A DNA stretch of 64,000 nucleotides from an uncultured Collinsella sp. (GCA_937925715.1 CALAMG010000025.1:1-64000); one strand, 5' to 3'; positions 51,756 through 61,156 are shown, counted from the first letter of the stretch. A program made the numbers and translations. Notes: generated by a model from the sequence alone, not told the origin.

Positions 51756-52793
51756 CTAAGAATGAGATTCCGCCTCGCTGACGCAGGAGCGCCCGCTTGC
51801 GAGAACACCCAGTAATTTCGATTCCGGGTCGTCATCGAAAGCGACCTTCGCGATCGATCTCCACTTGCGTGGGGGCATGCCGACCGATTTCGCGAAGAGG
51901 GCGGAAAAGCTTGTTGCTCGTGCATACCCGCAACGATGCGCTACCTCGTCTATGCTCATATCATGGTCGGTGAGCAGTCTTTTCGCCAGCTCGATTCTTT
52001 CCGAGGAGACGAACTCGGTCACTGTCAATCCCGTCACCTGCTTGAATGTCTTCTTGAATTTGGTTGACCCCATGTTCGCGGCCTCGAGCAGATCCTTCTG
52101 CCTGATCGCACCGCCTAGGTTGTTCTCGATGTACGATACGGCTCTCGCGATCGAAAGGCGGTCCTGCTCGGCCACTCCCTCGCACAGGCTCTCTCCCATC
52201 CTGAGCAGCCTTGCCATCACCAAGTTCGCGATTCCGGAATACAGGAGGCTCGCTTCCGGCCCCGGGATCTCCCTTGGAGTTATCTCGCCGAGCATCTCCG
52301 CTATTTCCGGATCCCAGGAAGCCTGGTTCCTAAGACCCTTCAGGCTGGTCGCTAGCGGTTTTAGCGCCTTGTCGATTCTTTCCCCGAAGACGCTTTGACA
52401 GTATTCGTCGTAGTACTCGATCTCCGTGTAAGAGAATCTCGCTTCTTTTGGAAGCAGGATCGAGCTTGTCTTGGGCTTTGCTTCCAGAAAGGCGGAAACG
52501 CTTGATTGCGGCATGAGGCCATGTCTTTCGCGGCGGACGGCGAAATAACCGCCAGAATCGAAACAGAAGGGCAGGGGTTCTTTCAAAGTGAAATCGCAGC
52601 AGACGACGGAGAAGAACCGCCGCGCCTCCCACGCCCAGTACCACCCCTCGCATCGGCATCCGTCGCCTTCGAAGAGGGCTCCCTCGCCGTTCCAACCGTC
52701 CGCCAAGACGAGGCCGATTGGCTCAAGCGAGGCCGCAAAGGTCTCCGCCGCGGCTTGGGCGGCGTGGGAGAACATCGTTTCCCTGTCGTACAT
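51756..52793 (-). CDS. AraC-family regulator divergent from ECF/ABC operon II
   Basis: 345 residues. N-terminal sensor with WYWAWEARRFFSVVCCDF and GGYFAVRRERHG; C-terminal HTHs QKDLLEAANMGSTKFKKTF and IDEVAHRCGYARATSFSALFAKSVGMPPRKW. Layout mirrors the AraC at 42990 beside operon I. 136 bp with site d separate it from the T subunit. Start ATG 52793 has AAGGATC upstream. Confidence 0.86.
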   Translation of the reverse strand: MYDRETMFSHAAQAAAETFAASLEPIGLVLADGWNGEGALFEGDGCRCEGWYWAWEARRFFSVVCCDFTLKEPLPFCFDSGGYFAVRRERHGLMPQSSVSAFLEAKPKTSSILLPKEARFSYTEIEYYDEYCQSVFGERIDKALKPLATSLKGLRNQASWDPEIAEMLGEITPREIPGPEASLLYSGIANLVMARLLRMGESLCEGVAEQDRLSIARAVSYIENNLGGAIRQKDLLEAANMGSTKFKKTFKQVTGLTVTEFVSSERIELAKRLLTDHDMSIDEVAHRCGYARATSFSALFAKSVGMPPRKWRSIAKVAFDDDPESKLLGVLASGRSCVSEAESHS

Positions 52794-52870
52794 CTTCCGA
52801 TCCTTTTATTCGCGTTCGGACGCAATTCTTGCGCGCTCGGACTTTTCCCTCCAGGTGCAACCTGATTCAT

Positions 52871-52886
52871 ATTAACCAAGGCTAAC
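52871..52886. promoter_or_regulatory. Metal-box-like inverted repeat, site d
   Basis: ATTAA-CCAAGG-CTAAC, in the AraC/operon II divergent region. Reverse complement GTTAG-CCTTGG-TTAAT matches sites a and b. Confidence 0.6.
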
Positions 52887-52929
52887 ATTTCTTTGTCAAT
52901 TATAGCGATAAAAGAAAGGCTCTCTGGTT

Positions 52930-53668
52930 TTGCGAAGAAGAACACGGAAAACACTCGCGGAGGACATCGATGTCAGAACGAAGGTGGCCATGCTCGTCGT
53001 GCTCATAGCGACCGGGGCTATCGTGAAGGATTACGTTCTGGGCTCGGTCCTCTTTGCCGTCGTCGTCCTCCTCTCCTTCGCAATCGGGCGCGGAAGGATG
53101 GCGGCTTCTTTCTCTTTCGCCTATCTCTTTCTCATGGGCATCTTCTGGGTCACGACGATGCTTCCGCCGAACGCCGCCGGAGCCCTCGGCTCGTTCGCCC
53201 TGGCCTGCCGCACCTGCATGCCCATCTGCCTGTTCGCGGCGGTCTTCGCGACTACCACCAAGATCGGCGACCTCACGGCCGCCCTCTACGGGATGAGGCT
53301 GCCGAAGACGGTTGTCGTTCCGCTGGTGATAGCGGTGCGGTTCTTTCCGACGCTCAAGGAGGAGTCTTCTGCCGTAGCGGACGCGATGAGGGTGAGGGGG
53401 GCTCGCCCTTTCGCTTAAGAATCTCGTTTCGAAGCCGGCGCTGATGTTCGAATCCGCGGTCGTGCCCGTGATGCTGCGCTGCGCCAAGATCGCAGACGAG
53501 CTCGCTGCTGCGGCGGTTGCGCGCGGCATCGACCGGCCCGGGAGGAAGACCTCCTACAACGCGCCCCGGTTCGGACGGGTCGATTTCCTGTCGCTCGCGT
53601 TCCTCGTTATCTGCTGCTCGCTTCTCGTAGCCGTGAAGGTCAATCAGGGGATCGGAGGCCTGCTGTGA
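52930..53668 (+). pseudogene. ECF transporter T component (operon II), frameshift in a G6 run
   Basis: The start TTG 52930 (RRRTRKTLAEDIDVRTKVAM) follows AGAAAGG. Membrane helices and PLVIAVRFFPTLKEESSAVA, DAMRVRG (coupling motif) read well to 53395; then AGGGGGGCTCG shifts the frame and a TAA ends it at 53418. With one G fewer it reads R-G-L-A-L-S-L-K-N-L-V-S-K-P and continues to ADELAAAAVARGIDRPGRK and the stop at 53666. The G6 tract is a natural slippage or sequencing-error site. The A subunit GTG overlaps this stop. Confidence 0.8.
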
Positions 53669-55080
53669 CGAAAAACGCCGTCGAGCTCAGAAGCGTCTCC
53701 TTCACCTATGCGGGGTTCGATGCCCCGGCGGTCGACGACGTGAGCCTTGCCGTCGCACCGGGCGAATGCATCGTTCTTTGCGGGGAGTCTGGCTGCGGAA
53801 AGACCACCGCGACCCGGATCGTCAACGGGCTGGCGGGAGGGTTCTACGAGGGCAGCCGGACGGGGGAGATCCTTGTAGCAAGCAGGGACATCGACGACCT
53901 GGAGGATTGGGAGCTCTCGTCTTTGACGGGCAGCGTTTTCCAGAATCCCCGCACCCAGTTCTTCAACCTCGACACGACCGGCGAGATTGCGTTTGGCATG
54001 GAGAACCTCGGCGTTCCCAGGAAGGAGATGCACAGGCGCGTGCGCGACGTCGTGCGCGAGCTCGGCATAGAGTGCCTGATGGGCAGAGGCATCTTCGAGC
54101 TCTCCGGGGGCCAGATGCAATCGGTGGCCTTCGCGAGCGCATGGGCCTGCAAGCCGAGCGTCTACGTCCTCGACGAGCCTTCGAGCAATCTGGACCCTCC
54201 CTCCATGGAGAAGCTCGCCTCCTTCATCTCGAAAGCCAAGTCGAGCGGGTCTGCCGTGATCATCGCCGAGCACAGGCTCTCCTACCTCGCGAGCGTCGCC
54301 GACCGGTACTTGCTCTTCGAAGGCGGTTCCGTCGCCGCCGAATGGGACGCGCAGCGATTCCTGGGGCTGTCCGACGCGGAGCGAGAGTCCTGCGGGCTCA
54401 GATCCTCCGAGCCGCCGAAGCTCGCCGACCTGATGCAGCGCCTTTCCCGTCCCGCCTCCGCCTTTCCCGCCGTCGAGGCGAGGGGAATCTATGCGGGGTA
54501 CGAGAGGGGTGTGCCGGTCCTCGAGGGGATTACCGTCTCGTTCGACCCCGGGAGGGTCGTCGGCGTGGTCGGGCGAAACGGGGCAGGCAAGTCAACCCTG
54601 CTCAAGTGCCTGGCGGGGATCAAGAAAGAAGAGCTCGGGCATGTCCGGTTCCAAGGCTCGGTAGTCCCTCCCAAGAGAAGACCCAATCATGCGTTTCTGG
54701 TCATGCAAGACCCCGACTACCAGCTCTTTCGCCCGAGCGTGCGCGACGAGTTGGCATCCGCGGCCCCGTCTCCTTCCGACGTCGACGAACTTCGTCTCGA
54801 AGCGGTCCTGGAGGAGTTCGGCCTGGGAGATGTCGCCGACCGCCATCCCGCATCGCTCTCGGGAGGGCAGAAGCAGCGGTGCGTCTGCGCCATCGCGTCG
54901 GAATCGGGAGCGCAGGCGCTTCTCCTCGACGAGCCCACGAGCGGCCTGGACTTCCGGAACATGGAGCGCCTCGCGCTCATCTTGCGCGAAGAGGCGTCTC
55001 GCGGGAAGACGGTGGCGGTCGTCAGCCACGACACGGAGTTCCTGTCTAAGGCCTGCGACCAGATCGTGCTCATCGAGTGA
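53665..55080 (+). CDS. Double ECF/CbiO-type ATP-binding protein (operon II)
   Basis: 471 residues, GTG overlapping the T subunit stop (GTGA). First NBD: GESGCGKTTA, VFQNPRTQFF, LSGGQMQSV, VYVLDEPSSNLD. Second: GRNGAGKSTL, VMQDPDYQLF, LSGGQKQRC, ALLLDEPTSGLD. Same architecture as 45488-46942, clearly paralogous but not recent. Supplies ATP energy to the S/T pair. Confidence 0.9.
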   Translation: MTKNAVELRSVSFTYAGFDAPAVDDVSLAVAPGECIVLCGESGCGKTTATRIVNGLAGGFYEGSRTGEILVASRDIDDLEDWELSSLTGSVFQNPRTQFFNLDTTGEIAFGMENLGVPRKEMHRRVRDVVRELGIECLMGRGIFELSGGQMQSVAFASAWACKPSVYVLDEPSSNLDPPSMEKLASFISKAKSSGSAVIIAEHRLSYLASVADRYLLFEGGSVAAEWDAQRFLGLSDAERESCGLRSSEPPKLADLMQRLSRPASAFPAVEARGIYAGYERGVPVLEGITVSFDPGRVVGVVGRNGAGKSTLLKCLAGIKKEELGHVRFQGSVVPPKRRPNHAFLVMQDPDYQLFRPSVRDELASAAPSPSDVDELRLEAVLEEFGLGDVADRHPASLSGGQKQRCVCAIASESGAQALLLDEPTSGLDFRNMERLALILREEASRGKTVAVVSHDTEFLSKACDQIVLIE

Positions 55081-55130
55081 GCCGGCCTGCAAAGACTGAG
55101 AAGGATTCCTATGAAAGAAAGGATTTGGAA

Positions 55131-55745
55131 ATGACAGCAAAAGCAAAACAGAAGGAAAGCGGCAGCCTCAGCTCCAGGGACCTCATAGCCCTCGGCGTCT
55201 TCTCTCTGCTGTTCATGGTGGTGAGCATGCTCGTCGTGGGAATCACCTCCATGAGCGTCGTGGCGTACTGCGGCTGCTGCGCCATCGCGGCGATACCCGC
55301 CGGGATCGTCTGGGTCTACATGCATGCGCGCGTGCCGCGCGCAGGAACCTCGCTGATCATGGCCCTCGTCTTCGCCGTGGTCATCTTCGTCATCGGGTCG
55401 GGATGGCCCGTGGCGCTCGGCCTCGCCGTCGGCGGCGCCGTCTCCGAGCTGGCGCGGAAAGCGCTCGGGTACGGGAGGTTCGCAGGCGTCGCCGTGGGGT
55501 ACGCGCTTTTCGAGACCTGCTGGGCGGCGGGCCTTTTCGTTCCCATGTTCGCCTCCCAGGACTACTACCGCGAGCTGATGGGGTCCAACAGCATCGACCC
55601 GGCCTACATGGAAGCCCTTCTGTCCACGGTGACTCCCGAGACGTTCGCGATCATCGCGGTCGTGACCTTCGCGGGCGGCATCATCGGCTCGCTGGTCGGA
55701 CGGGCGGTGTTCAAGAAGCACCTCGAGCGCGCGGGAATCGCCTAG
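55131..55745 (+). CDS. MptD-family ECF transporter S component (operon II)
   Basis: 204 residues from ATG 55131, with AAAGGA six bases ahead; an earlier in-frame start at 55077 is less likely. Hydrophobic segments: LIALGVFSLLFMVVSMLVVG, AYCGCCAIAAIPAGIVWVYM, LIMALVFAVVIFVIGSG, GVAVGYALFETCWAAGLF and FAIIAVVTFAGGIIGSLVG. The order in this operon is T, A, S, whereas operon I is S, T, A. Confidence 0.8.
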   Translation: MTAKAKQKESGSLSSRDLIALGVFSLLFMVVSMLVVGITSMSVVAYCGCCAIAAIPAGIVWVYMHARVPRAGTSLIMALVFAVVIFVIGSGWPVALGLAVGGAVSELARKALGYGRFAGVAVGYALFETCWAAGLFVPMFASQDYYRELMGSNSIDPAYMEALLSTVTPETFAIIAVVTFAGGIIGSLVGRAVFKKHLERAGIA

Positions 55746-55764
55746 CGCCCTTTTTCAAAGCAAC

Positions 55765-58700
55765 ATGAGAGAAGAGGTATTCAATGAGCAAGGAAAGCAA
55801 AGGAAGGAAGCCGGGGCCCTTTCCCGCTGCCTGCGGTTCGCGGGGAGAAGAAAGCCCCTCGTGTTCGCCTCCATGGCGCTGGCGGTCCTATCCGCGGCGG
55901 CGTCCTTCGTCCCATACGTGGCGATCTACTTCATGATTAGGGATGCGGTCGGGGTCTATCCGAACCTGGCCGCCGTCGACGTTTCGGCGATGACGGGCTA
56001 CGCGGGCTTGGCGGTGGCAGGCATAGTCGTTGACGTGGGGTGCTATCTTGCCGCGCTGCTGTGCTCTCACGCCGCGGCGTTCGACGCGCAGTACCGCACG
56101 AAGCTCGATATCGCCGCCCATCTCGGGAGGATCCCTCTTGGGCACATAGCGCGGCTCGGCACGGGTAGGATCTCGAAGGTCATGGACGAGAGCGTCGGCG
56201 GGATCGAGCAGTTCATCGGCCATTCCATCCCGGACCTGGCGGCCACCGCCGCCGCGCCCGTCGTTTTGGCGGCGCTGCTTTTCGTCTTCGACTGGCGCTT
56301 CGGCGTCGCCACGCTGGCGGCGGTCGCCGTCGCATGCGTCGTGCAGTTCTCCGGCTATGCCGACAAGCGCGTCATGGCGAGCATGGGGCGCTACCAGGAA
56401 GTCAAGGAGCAGATGGGCAACGCCTCCGTGGAGTACGTCCGCGGAATGCGCGTCGTGAAGGCTTTCGGCCAGACGGCGCGCTCGTTCAAGCGCCTCTCCG
56501 ACGCGATAAAGGACTACACCGGCCTCTCCCTCGACGTCACGCTCTTCTTCAGGAACTCCATGCCGGGCTTCACGGCGGTCCTCAACAACGCGTACCTGTT
56601 CGTTCTGCCCGTCGGCATACTCCTCGCCCCGGGCGCGCAGGACTGGCCGACGTTCGTGCTCTCGCTCGTCTTCTACCTCCTGTTCGTGCATTCGATATCG
56701 AGCGTGTTCACGAAGATCCTCTACGTGAGCGAGGACGGGATGCTCGCCCAGGCAAACATCGACCGCATCGACTCCGTGCTCGGCATCGAAGAGCTCTCTT
56801 GTCCCGAGGCGCCGAAAGCCCCGAAGGACGCCTCGGTGTCCCTTCGGGACGTGACTTTCTCCTACGAAGACGACGCGGAGCCGGCGTTGCGCAACGTCTC
56901 GCTGGAAATCCCCGCCGGCACGGTGTGCGCGGTCGTCGGGCCGAGCGGCTCGGGCAAATCGACCCTCGCGAACCTCGTCGCCCGCTTCTGGGACGTCGAT
57001 TCGGGCCAGGTTCTCGTCGGCGGCGTCGACGTCCGCGAGATGGGCCAGGATGAGCTGATGGGCAGCCTCAGCCTGGTGTTCCAGGATTCCCACCTCTTTC
57101 GCGAGAGCGTCGCGGAGAACATCAGGCGCGGCAGGCCGGGGGCGACCGACGACGAGGTGGTCGAGGCCGCGAAGGCCGCCCAGGCGGACGCGTTCATAAA
57201 CGGCCTTCCCCATGGCTACGCCACGGTAATAGGCTCCGAAGGCGTGCACCTGTCCGGCGGCGAACAGCAGCGGATAGCCATCGCGCGCTCGATCATCTCG
57301 GACGCGCCCATCGTGGTGCTGGACGAGGCGACCGCGTTCTCCGATCCCGAGAACGAGCATTTGATCCAGAAGGCGTTCGAGAGGCTCATGGCCGGCAAGA
57401 CCGTGATCATGGTCGCCCACAGGCTCTCCACGGTCGTCGGTGCCGACAAGATAGTCGTGCTCGACGGCGGGCGCAAAGTCGAGGAAGGCACCCATCAAGA
57501 GCTCCTCGCCGCATCGGGGACGTACGCGAAGATGTGGAGGCAGTACACGGAAGCGGTCGAATGGGGCATCGAAGCGGCCCCGCGCGACGACACCCGATCC
57601 TCCGAAGCGACCGCCCCGCATGCAACGCAGGGCGTCTCCGCCGAGGAGTACGACCCTGCGGAGAAACCCGGCAAGCCGTCGAGCGGCAGGGCGCCTTGGC
57701 TTCAGAGGACGTTCAACCTTTCCGACGAGGGCTACGTCGGCCTCAAGCGCTCGGCCATTGCTTGCACCTTGAGCGATCTGGCGCTCATGATCCCCTTCGT
57801 CTGCACGGTCGCCGCGTTCGCGGCTCTCGTGGGGACCCTTGCGGGCGAGCCGTTCGACGCCGCCGCGCTCTGGTCGATCTTCGCCGTGGGGCTTGCGGGG
57901 ATGGTGGTGGTCTTCGTCGCTTCGAGAAACGACTACAAGAAAACCTACGTGGCCGCGTACACCGAGTCCGAAGGCACCCGCCTGCGCCTCGCCGACCACC
58001 TGAGGAAGCTGCCCATGAGCTTCTTCAACCGCCGGGACACGACCGACGTGGCCGACCGCATCATGGGGGACGTGACGGCGCAGGAGTCCATGCTCTCGTC
58101 GACGCTCCCGCAGCTCATCGCCGGAATCGTGTCGACCGTGGTCATCTGCGCGATGCTGGCATTCTTCGACTGGCGGCTCGCCTGCTGCGTTATGGTCACG
58201 CTTCCGCTTTCGGCAGGGGTCATCGCCTTGAGCCGCCGTCATCAGTCGCGCCTTTTCGAAAGGCAGAACCGCGTCCGCCTGGATGCGCTGGCGTGCGTGC
58301 AGGACTACCTCGAGGGCATCAAGGACATGAGGGCCTGCAGGGCGGTGGGCAAGGACTCCGCCGCCATGGAGCAGGCGATGCTCGAGCTCAAGAGGGTGAC
58401 GATGCGGGTCGAGCTCGCCGTCGACGTCTCCGTCTCCCTCGCGAGCGCCATCCTCCGCTCGGGAGTCGGTTTGACCGCCTGCGTCGGGGCGGTGCTTCTC
58501 GCCTCCGGCGGCGTGGACTTCATGGTTCTGCTCATGTTCTTGCTCATCGTCTCCCGCGTCTACGGGCCCATCCTCGCCCTCGTCTCGCAGCTGCCCAACC
58601 TTCTCAACCTCTCGACGAAGACCGCCCGCATCAAGGCGGTCATGGACGAGCCCGAAGCGAGGGGGTCCGCCTCGGCGGATGTGCCCGGCCACGACCTGTC

Positions 58701-59469
58701 CTTCCAGGGCGTCCGGTTCGGGTACGGCGACGAAGAGGTGCTCCACGGCGTAAGCTTCGTCGCGCGCGAGGGGGAAGTCACCGCGCTCGTCGGGCCGAGC
58801 GGCTCGGGCAAGTCGACCTGCGCCCAGCTGGCGGCCAAATTCTGGGAGCCCGACAGCGGCAGGGTCCTCTGCTCTGGAAAGGACATCGCCGAGTTCTCCG
58901 AGGAATCGTGGCTCGCGCACGTCTCCATAGTCTTCCAGGACGTGGTCCTTTTCGACGACACGGTTGCGAACAATATTCGCATCGGCCGCGAAGGCGCCTC
59001 CGACGAAGAGGTGGCCGAGGCTGCAAGGGCGGCGCACTGCCTGGAGTTCATCGAGAGGCTTCCCCAGGGGTTCGACACGGTGCTGGGCGAGAACGGCGCC
59101 TCCCTCTCGGGCGGGGAGCGCCAACGCCTCTCCATTGCGAGGGCTCTCCTGAAAGACGCGCCCGTGGTGCTCCTCGACGAGGCGACCGCCTCGCTCGACC
59201 CCGAGAACGAGACGCTTATCCAGAGAGCGGTCGGAACCCTGTGCGCAGGCAAAACGGTGATCGTCATCGCCCATCGACTGAGGACCGTCGCCAATGCGGA
59301 CAAGATCGTCGTCCTAGACAGCGGGCGCGTGGCGGAGGAGGGGAACCACAAGACGCTGCTCGCCGAGGACGGGCTGTACGCGAGGCTGTGGAGGCTCCAG
59401 CAGGAAAGCTCGTCGTGGACCGTTCCCGCCGACAGGGGCGATGCCGCCGATGTCCCGACGGGCAGATGA
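55765..59469 (+). CDS. Fused double ABC transporter (two TMD-NBD units in one protein), operon II
   Basis: 1234 residues. Unit 1: helices from LVFASMALAVLSAAASFVPY, NBD with GPSGSGKST, VFQDSHLFRE, LSGGEQQRI, IVVLDEATAFSDPEN. A linker (about 590-650) leads to unit 2: SAIACTLSDLALMIPFVCTV, PMSFFNRRDTTDVADRIMGD, NBD with GPSGSGKST, VFQDVVLFDD, LSGGERQRL, VVLLDEATASLDPEN. In operon I the two units are separate. ATG 55765 has a weak ribosome site; an ATG at 55784 in another frame is better placed but reads into non-homologous sequence. Probable metallophore or similar transporter. Confidence 0.9.
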   Translation: MREEVFNEQGKQRKEAGALSRCLRFAGRRKPLVFASMALAVLSAAASFVPYVAIYFMIRDAVGVYPNLAAVDVSAMTGYAGLAVAGIVVDVGCYLAALLCSHAAAFDAQYRTKLDIAAHLGRIPLGHIARLGTGRISKVMDESVGGIEQFIGHSIPDLAATAAAPVVLAALLFVFDWRFGVATLAAVAVACVVQFSGYADKRVMASMGRYQEVKEQMGNASVEYVRGMRVVKAFGQTARSFKRLSDAIKDYTGLSLDVTLFFRNSMPGFTAVLNNAYLFVLPVGILLAPGAQDWPTFVLSLVFYLLFVHSISSVFTKILYVSEDGMLAQANIDRIDSVLGIEELSCPEAPKAPKDASVSLRDVTFSYEDDAEPALRNVSLEIPAGTVCAVVGPSGSGKSTLANLVARFWDVDSGQVLVGGVDVREMGQDELMGSLSLVFQDSHLFRESVAENIRRGRPGATDDEVVEAAKAAQADAFINGLPHGYATVIGSEGVHLSGGEQQRIAIARSIISDAPIVVLDEATAFSDPENEHLIQKAFERLMAGKTVIMVAHRLSTVVGADKIVVLDGGRKVEEGTHQELLAASGTYAKMWRQYTEAVEWGIEAAPRDDTRSSEATAPHATQGVSAEEYDPAEKPGKPSSGRAPWLQRTFNLSDEGYVGLKRSAIACTLSDLALMIPFVCTVAAFAALVGTLAGEPFDAAALWSIFAVGLAGMVVVFVASRNDYKKTYVAAYTESEGTRLRLADHLRKLPMSFFNRRDTTDVADRIMGDVTAQESMLSSTLPQLIAGIVSTVVICAMLAFFDWRLACCVMVTLPLSAGVIALSRRHQSRLFERQNRVRLDALACVQDYLEGIKDMRACRAVGKDSAAMEQAMLELKRVTMRVELAVDVSVSLASAILRSGVGLTACVGAVLLASGGVDFMVLLMFLLIVSRVYGPILALVSQLPNLLNLSTKTARIKAVMDEPEARGSASADVPGHDLSFQGVRFGYGDEEVLHGVSFVAREGEVTALVGPSGSGKSTCAQLAAKFWEPDSGRVLCSGKDIAEFSEESWLAHVSIVFQDVVLFDDTVANNIRIGREGASDEEVAEAARAAHCLEFIERLPQGFDTVLGENGASLSGGERQRLSIARALLKDAPVVLLDEATASLDPENETLIQRAVGTLCAGKTVIVIAHRLRTVANADKIVVLDSGRVAEEGNHKTLLAEDGLYARLWRLQQESSSWTVPADRGDAADVPTGR

Positions 59470-59473
59470 GCGG

Positions 59474-59857
59474 ATGGGCGGGCGAGAATCCTCCGAGGAC
59501 TACCTCGAGGCCATCCTCGTGATCCGCCGCCTGCGCGGGTCGTGCCGCAACGTGGACATCGCCGAGCGCATGGGCGTCGCCAAGCCGAGCGTCACCAAGG
59601 CGCTCGGCAACCTGGCGCGCAGGGGCCTCGCCGAGGTGGTCGGCCGCGACGTGCGGCTGACCGAGGAGGGCGGGCGCCTCGCCGAGGCCACCCTCGACAA
59701 GCACCGCTTCTTCGAGCGGCTGCTCGTCGAGTCAGGCGTGGACGCCGAGACCGCCTCGGCGGAGGCCTGCCGCATGGAGCACTGCCTGTCAGAGGACTCC
59801 TACAGACGTTTCGCGGCCTATCTCGGGAGCCGACGAGACGAGGGCGATGGCGGGTAA
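59474..59857 (+). CDS. Short DtxR/MntR-like regulator (third of three)
   Basis: 127 residues from ATG 59474, four bases after the ABC stop. SSEDYLEAILVIRRLRGSCRN, VDIAERMGVAKPSVTKALGNL, GRDVRLTEEGGRLAEATLDKH and AEACRMEHCLS. Last gene of operon II, exactly like the 50475 gene in operon I. Candidate regulator for the 16-bp inverted repeats. Confidence 0.88.
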   Translation: MGGRESSEDYLEAILVIRRLRGSCRNVDIAERMGVAKPSVTKALGNLARRGLAEVVGRDVRLTEEGGRLAEATLDKHRFFERLLVESGVDAETASAEACRMEHCLSEDSYRRFAAYLGSRRDEGDGG

Positions 59858-60041
59858 ACGGAGGGCGGCTTGCAGGCCAGACTGGGCGACTGGCTCAGTT
59901 TCGGATACCGCCCACTAGGCAACTCCTCGCTGAGCGAGGGGACGATATCGAGCGGCGGCGATGGCAACGAGCATCGCGCCATCGCCGCCAAGCCCCGCGA
60001 CGCCGAGGTGCAGCGTCTGCCGCTCCGGAAGGAGCAGACGC

Positions 60042-60272
60042 ATGGCAGTCGAATCAGCAGGATGCCCGTACGTCAAGATCCCCGTGCCGATACAGGACAC
60101 GTACTCGGTGGCGGAGATAGCGATACTCTTACGTGTGAGCAGGAACGCGGTCTACGAATGGAGCCTCCTCGAGGACGACCCCCTGCCACTGAGGAGGATG
60201 ATGGGCAGAAAGAGGGGGCGCTTCGCGTTCAGGGACAAGCTCCTCGAGTGGAGCAAACGGCACGCGACGTGA
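60042..60272 (+). CDS. Small excisionase-like HTH protein
   Basis: 76 residues from ATG 60042 (AAGGAG nine bases ahead). YSVAEIAILLRVSRNAVYEWSLLEDDPLPLRRMMGRKRGRFAFRDKLLEWS is a MerR/excisionase-type helix-turn-helix with a wing. Such proteins direct site-specific recombination or regulate nearby genes. It stands alone between operon II and the TetR gene. The 184 bp before it include the 24-bp repeat at 59942. Confidence 0.6.
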   Translation: MAVESAGCPYVKIPVPIQDTYSVAEIAILLRVSRNAVYEWSLLEDDPLPLRRMMGRKRGRFAFRDKLLEWSKRHAT

Positions 60273-60415
60273 TTGTAGTCAGACAGAACCTTTCAGGACG
60301 CCCCGCTTCGATTCGAGTAGAGATAGTTCCCGCCCAAATTAACTAGGCGGTTCATCGAGGCTCCTCCGTCTATCAAGCCAAGGCCGCTTCTACTGAGATA
60401 TCATGAGCATAAGAG

Positions 60416-60473
60416 TTGACAGTGACTAACTTTGGTGGCAGAATTCCCAACACGAAAGATAGCTAAGTTATTA
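60416..60473 (+). promoter_or_regulatory. Promoter and site e upstream of tetR
   Basis: TTGACA (60416) and CAGAAT (60439) at 17-base spacing, then GATAG-CTAAGT-TATTA (60458-60473), a loose relative of the 16-bp inverted repeat that also resembles 61157. The site lies downstream of the -10 box, where binding would repress. Confidence 0.45.
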
Positions 60474-60492
60474 TTGGAGGGAGGTGACTGCA

Positions 60493-61131
60493 GTGAGCAA
60501 CGGCAACTACCAGGAGACGCACGAGCGCATCTTGAAGAGCGGCCTTGCGGCGTTTCTGGAAGAGGGGTTCGAGAAGGCGAACCTGCGCAGGATCTGCAAG
60601 GCTGCCGGCGTGACCACCGGGGCGTTCTACAAGCATTTCAAAGACAAGGAGGCGCTCTTCTCGGAGCTGGTCGAGCCGCTGGCGAGCATGATTCGCAAAG
60701 CTTACGCCCAAGGCGAGAAGCGAGGTTTCGCCGGGTACGACGAAGGGAAGCCCGTGACCCCGGAGCAGGTGCGCGCCGCGCTCGAGGCCAAGGCGGCGGG
60801 GACGCTCGCGACCACGGCGATGCTGTACTCCCATCGCGACATCTACGAGCTCCTTGTGTTCCGCTCCTACGGCACCCCCTACGAGCACTTCCTTGACTGG
60901 CTCGTCGACGAGGAGGACAGGACCACCCTCCGCGTTCTCGAGCTGATCCACGGCGCAGAGAAGGCTCGAACCGTCATCTCGAAAGAGTCTCTCCACATCG
61001 TCAACCACGCGTTCTACAGCGCCCTTTCCGAGAATATCATCCACGCGAAGAGCGTCGAGGAGCTCAACGCGACGACCGAGGTCATTTCAACGTTCTTCAA
61101 TGCGGGCTGGGAGAAATATCGCACGCTTTGA
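60493..61131 (+). CDS. TetR/AcrR-family regulator of the third ABC operon
   Basis: 212 residues from GTG 60493, nine bases after GGAGGGAGG; a GTG at 60484 falls within that ribosome site. HTH: LEEGFEKANLRRICKAAGVTTGAFYKHFKDKEALF. The C-terminal domain (VTPEQVRAALEAKAAGTLAT, YELLVFRSYGTPYEHFLDWL) resembles TetR regulators of transporters. It is followed after 71 bp by the ABC pair, with site f between. Confidence 0.87.
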   Translation: MSNGNYQETHERILKSGLAAFLEEGFEKANLRRICKAAGVTTGAFYKHFKDKEALFSELVEPLASMIRKAYAQGEKRGFAGYDEGKPVTPEQVRAALEAKAAGTLATTAMLYSHRDIYELLVFRSYGTPYEHFLDWLVDEEDRTTLRVLELIHGAEKARTVISKESLHIVNHAFYSALSENIIHAKSVEELNATTEVISTFFNAGWEKYRTL

Positions 61132-61156
61132 CGGCTCTTTCTTTTTTTGCGTCAAA

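Noticed and set aside
55784..55870. Alternative start ATG 55784 for the fused ABC gene
   Set aside because: Good ribosome-site spacing but it is in a different frame that loses the ABC membrane domain sequence within 30 codons.
55888..59274. Very long open frame on the minus strand opposite the fused ABC transporter
   Set aside because: It mirrors the codons of a GC-rich gene on the plus strand, has the H/R/D-rich composition of an antisense shadow and no domain or ribosome site.
60432..60896. 154-codon frame overlapping the TetR gene
   Set aside because: Out-of-frame shadow of the TetR coding sequence, G/R/E-rich, no motif.
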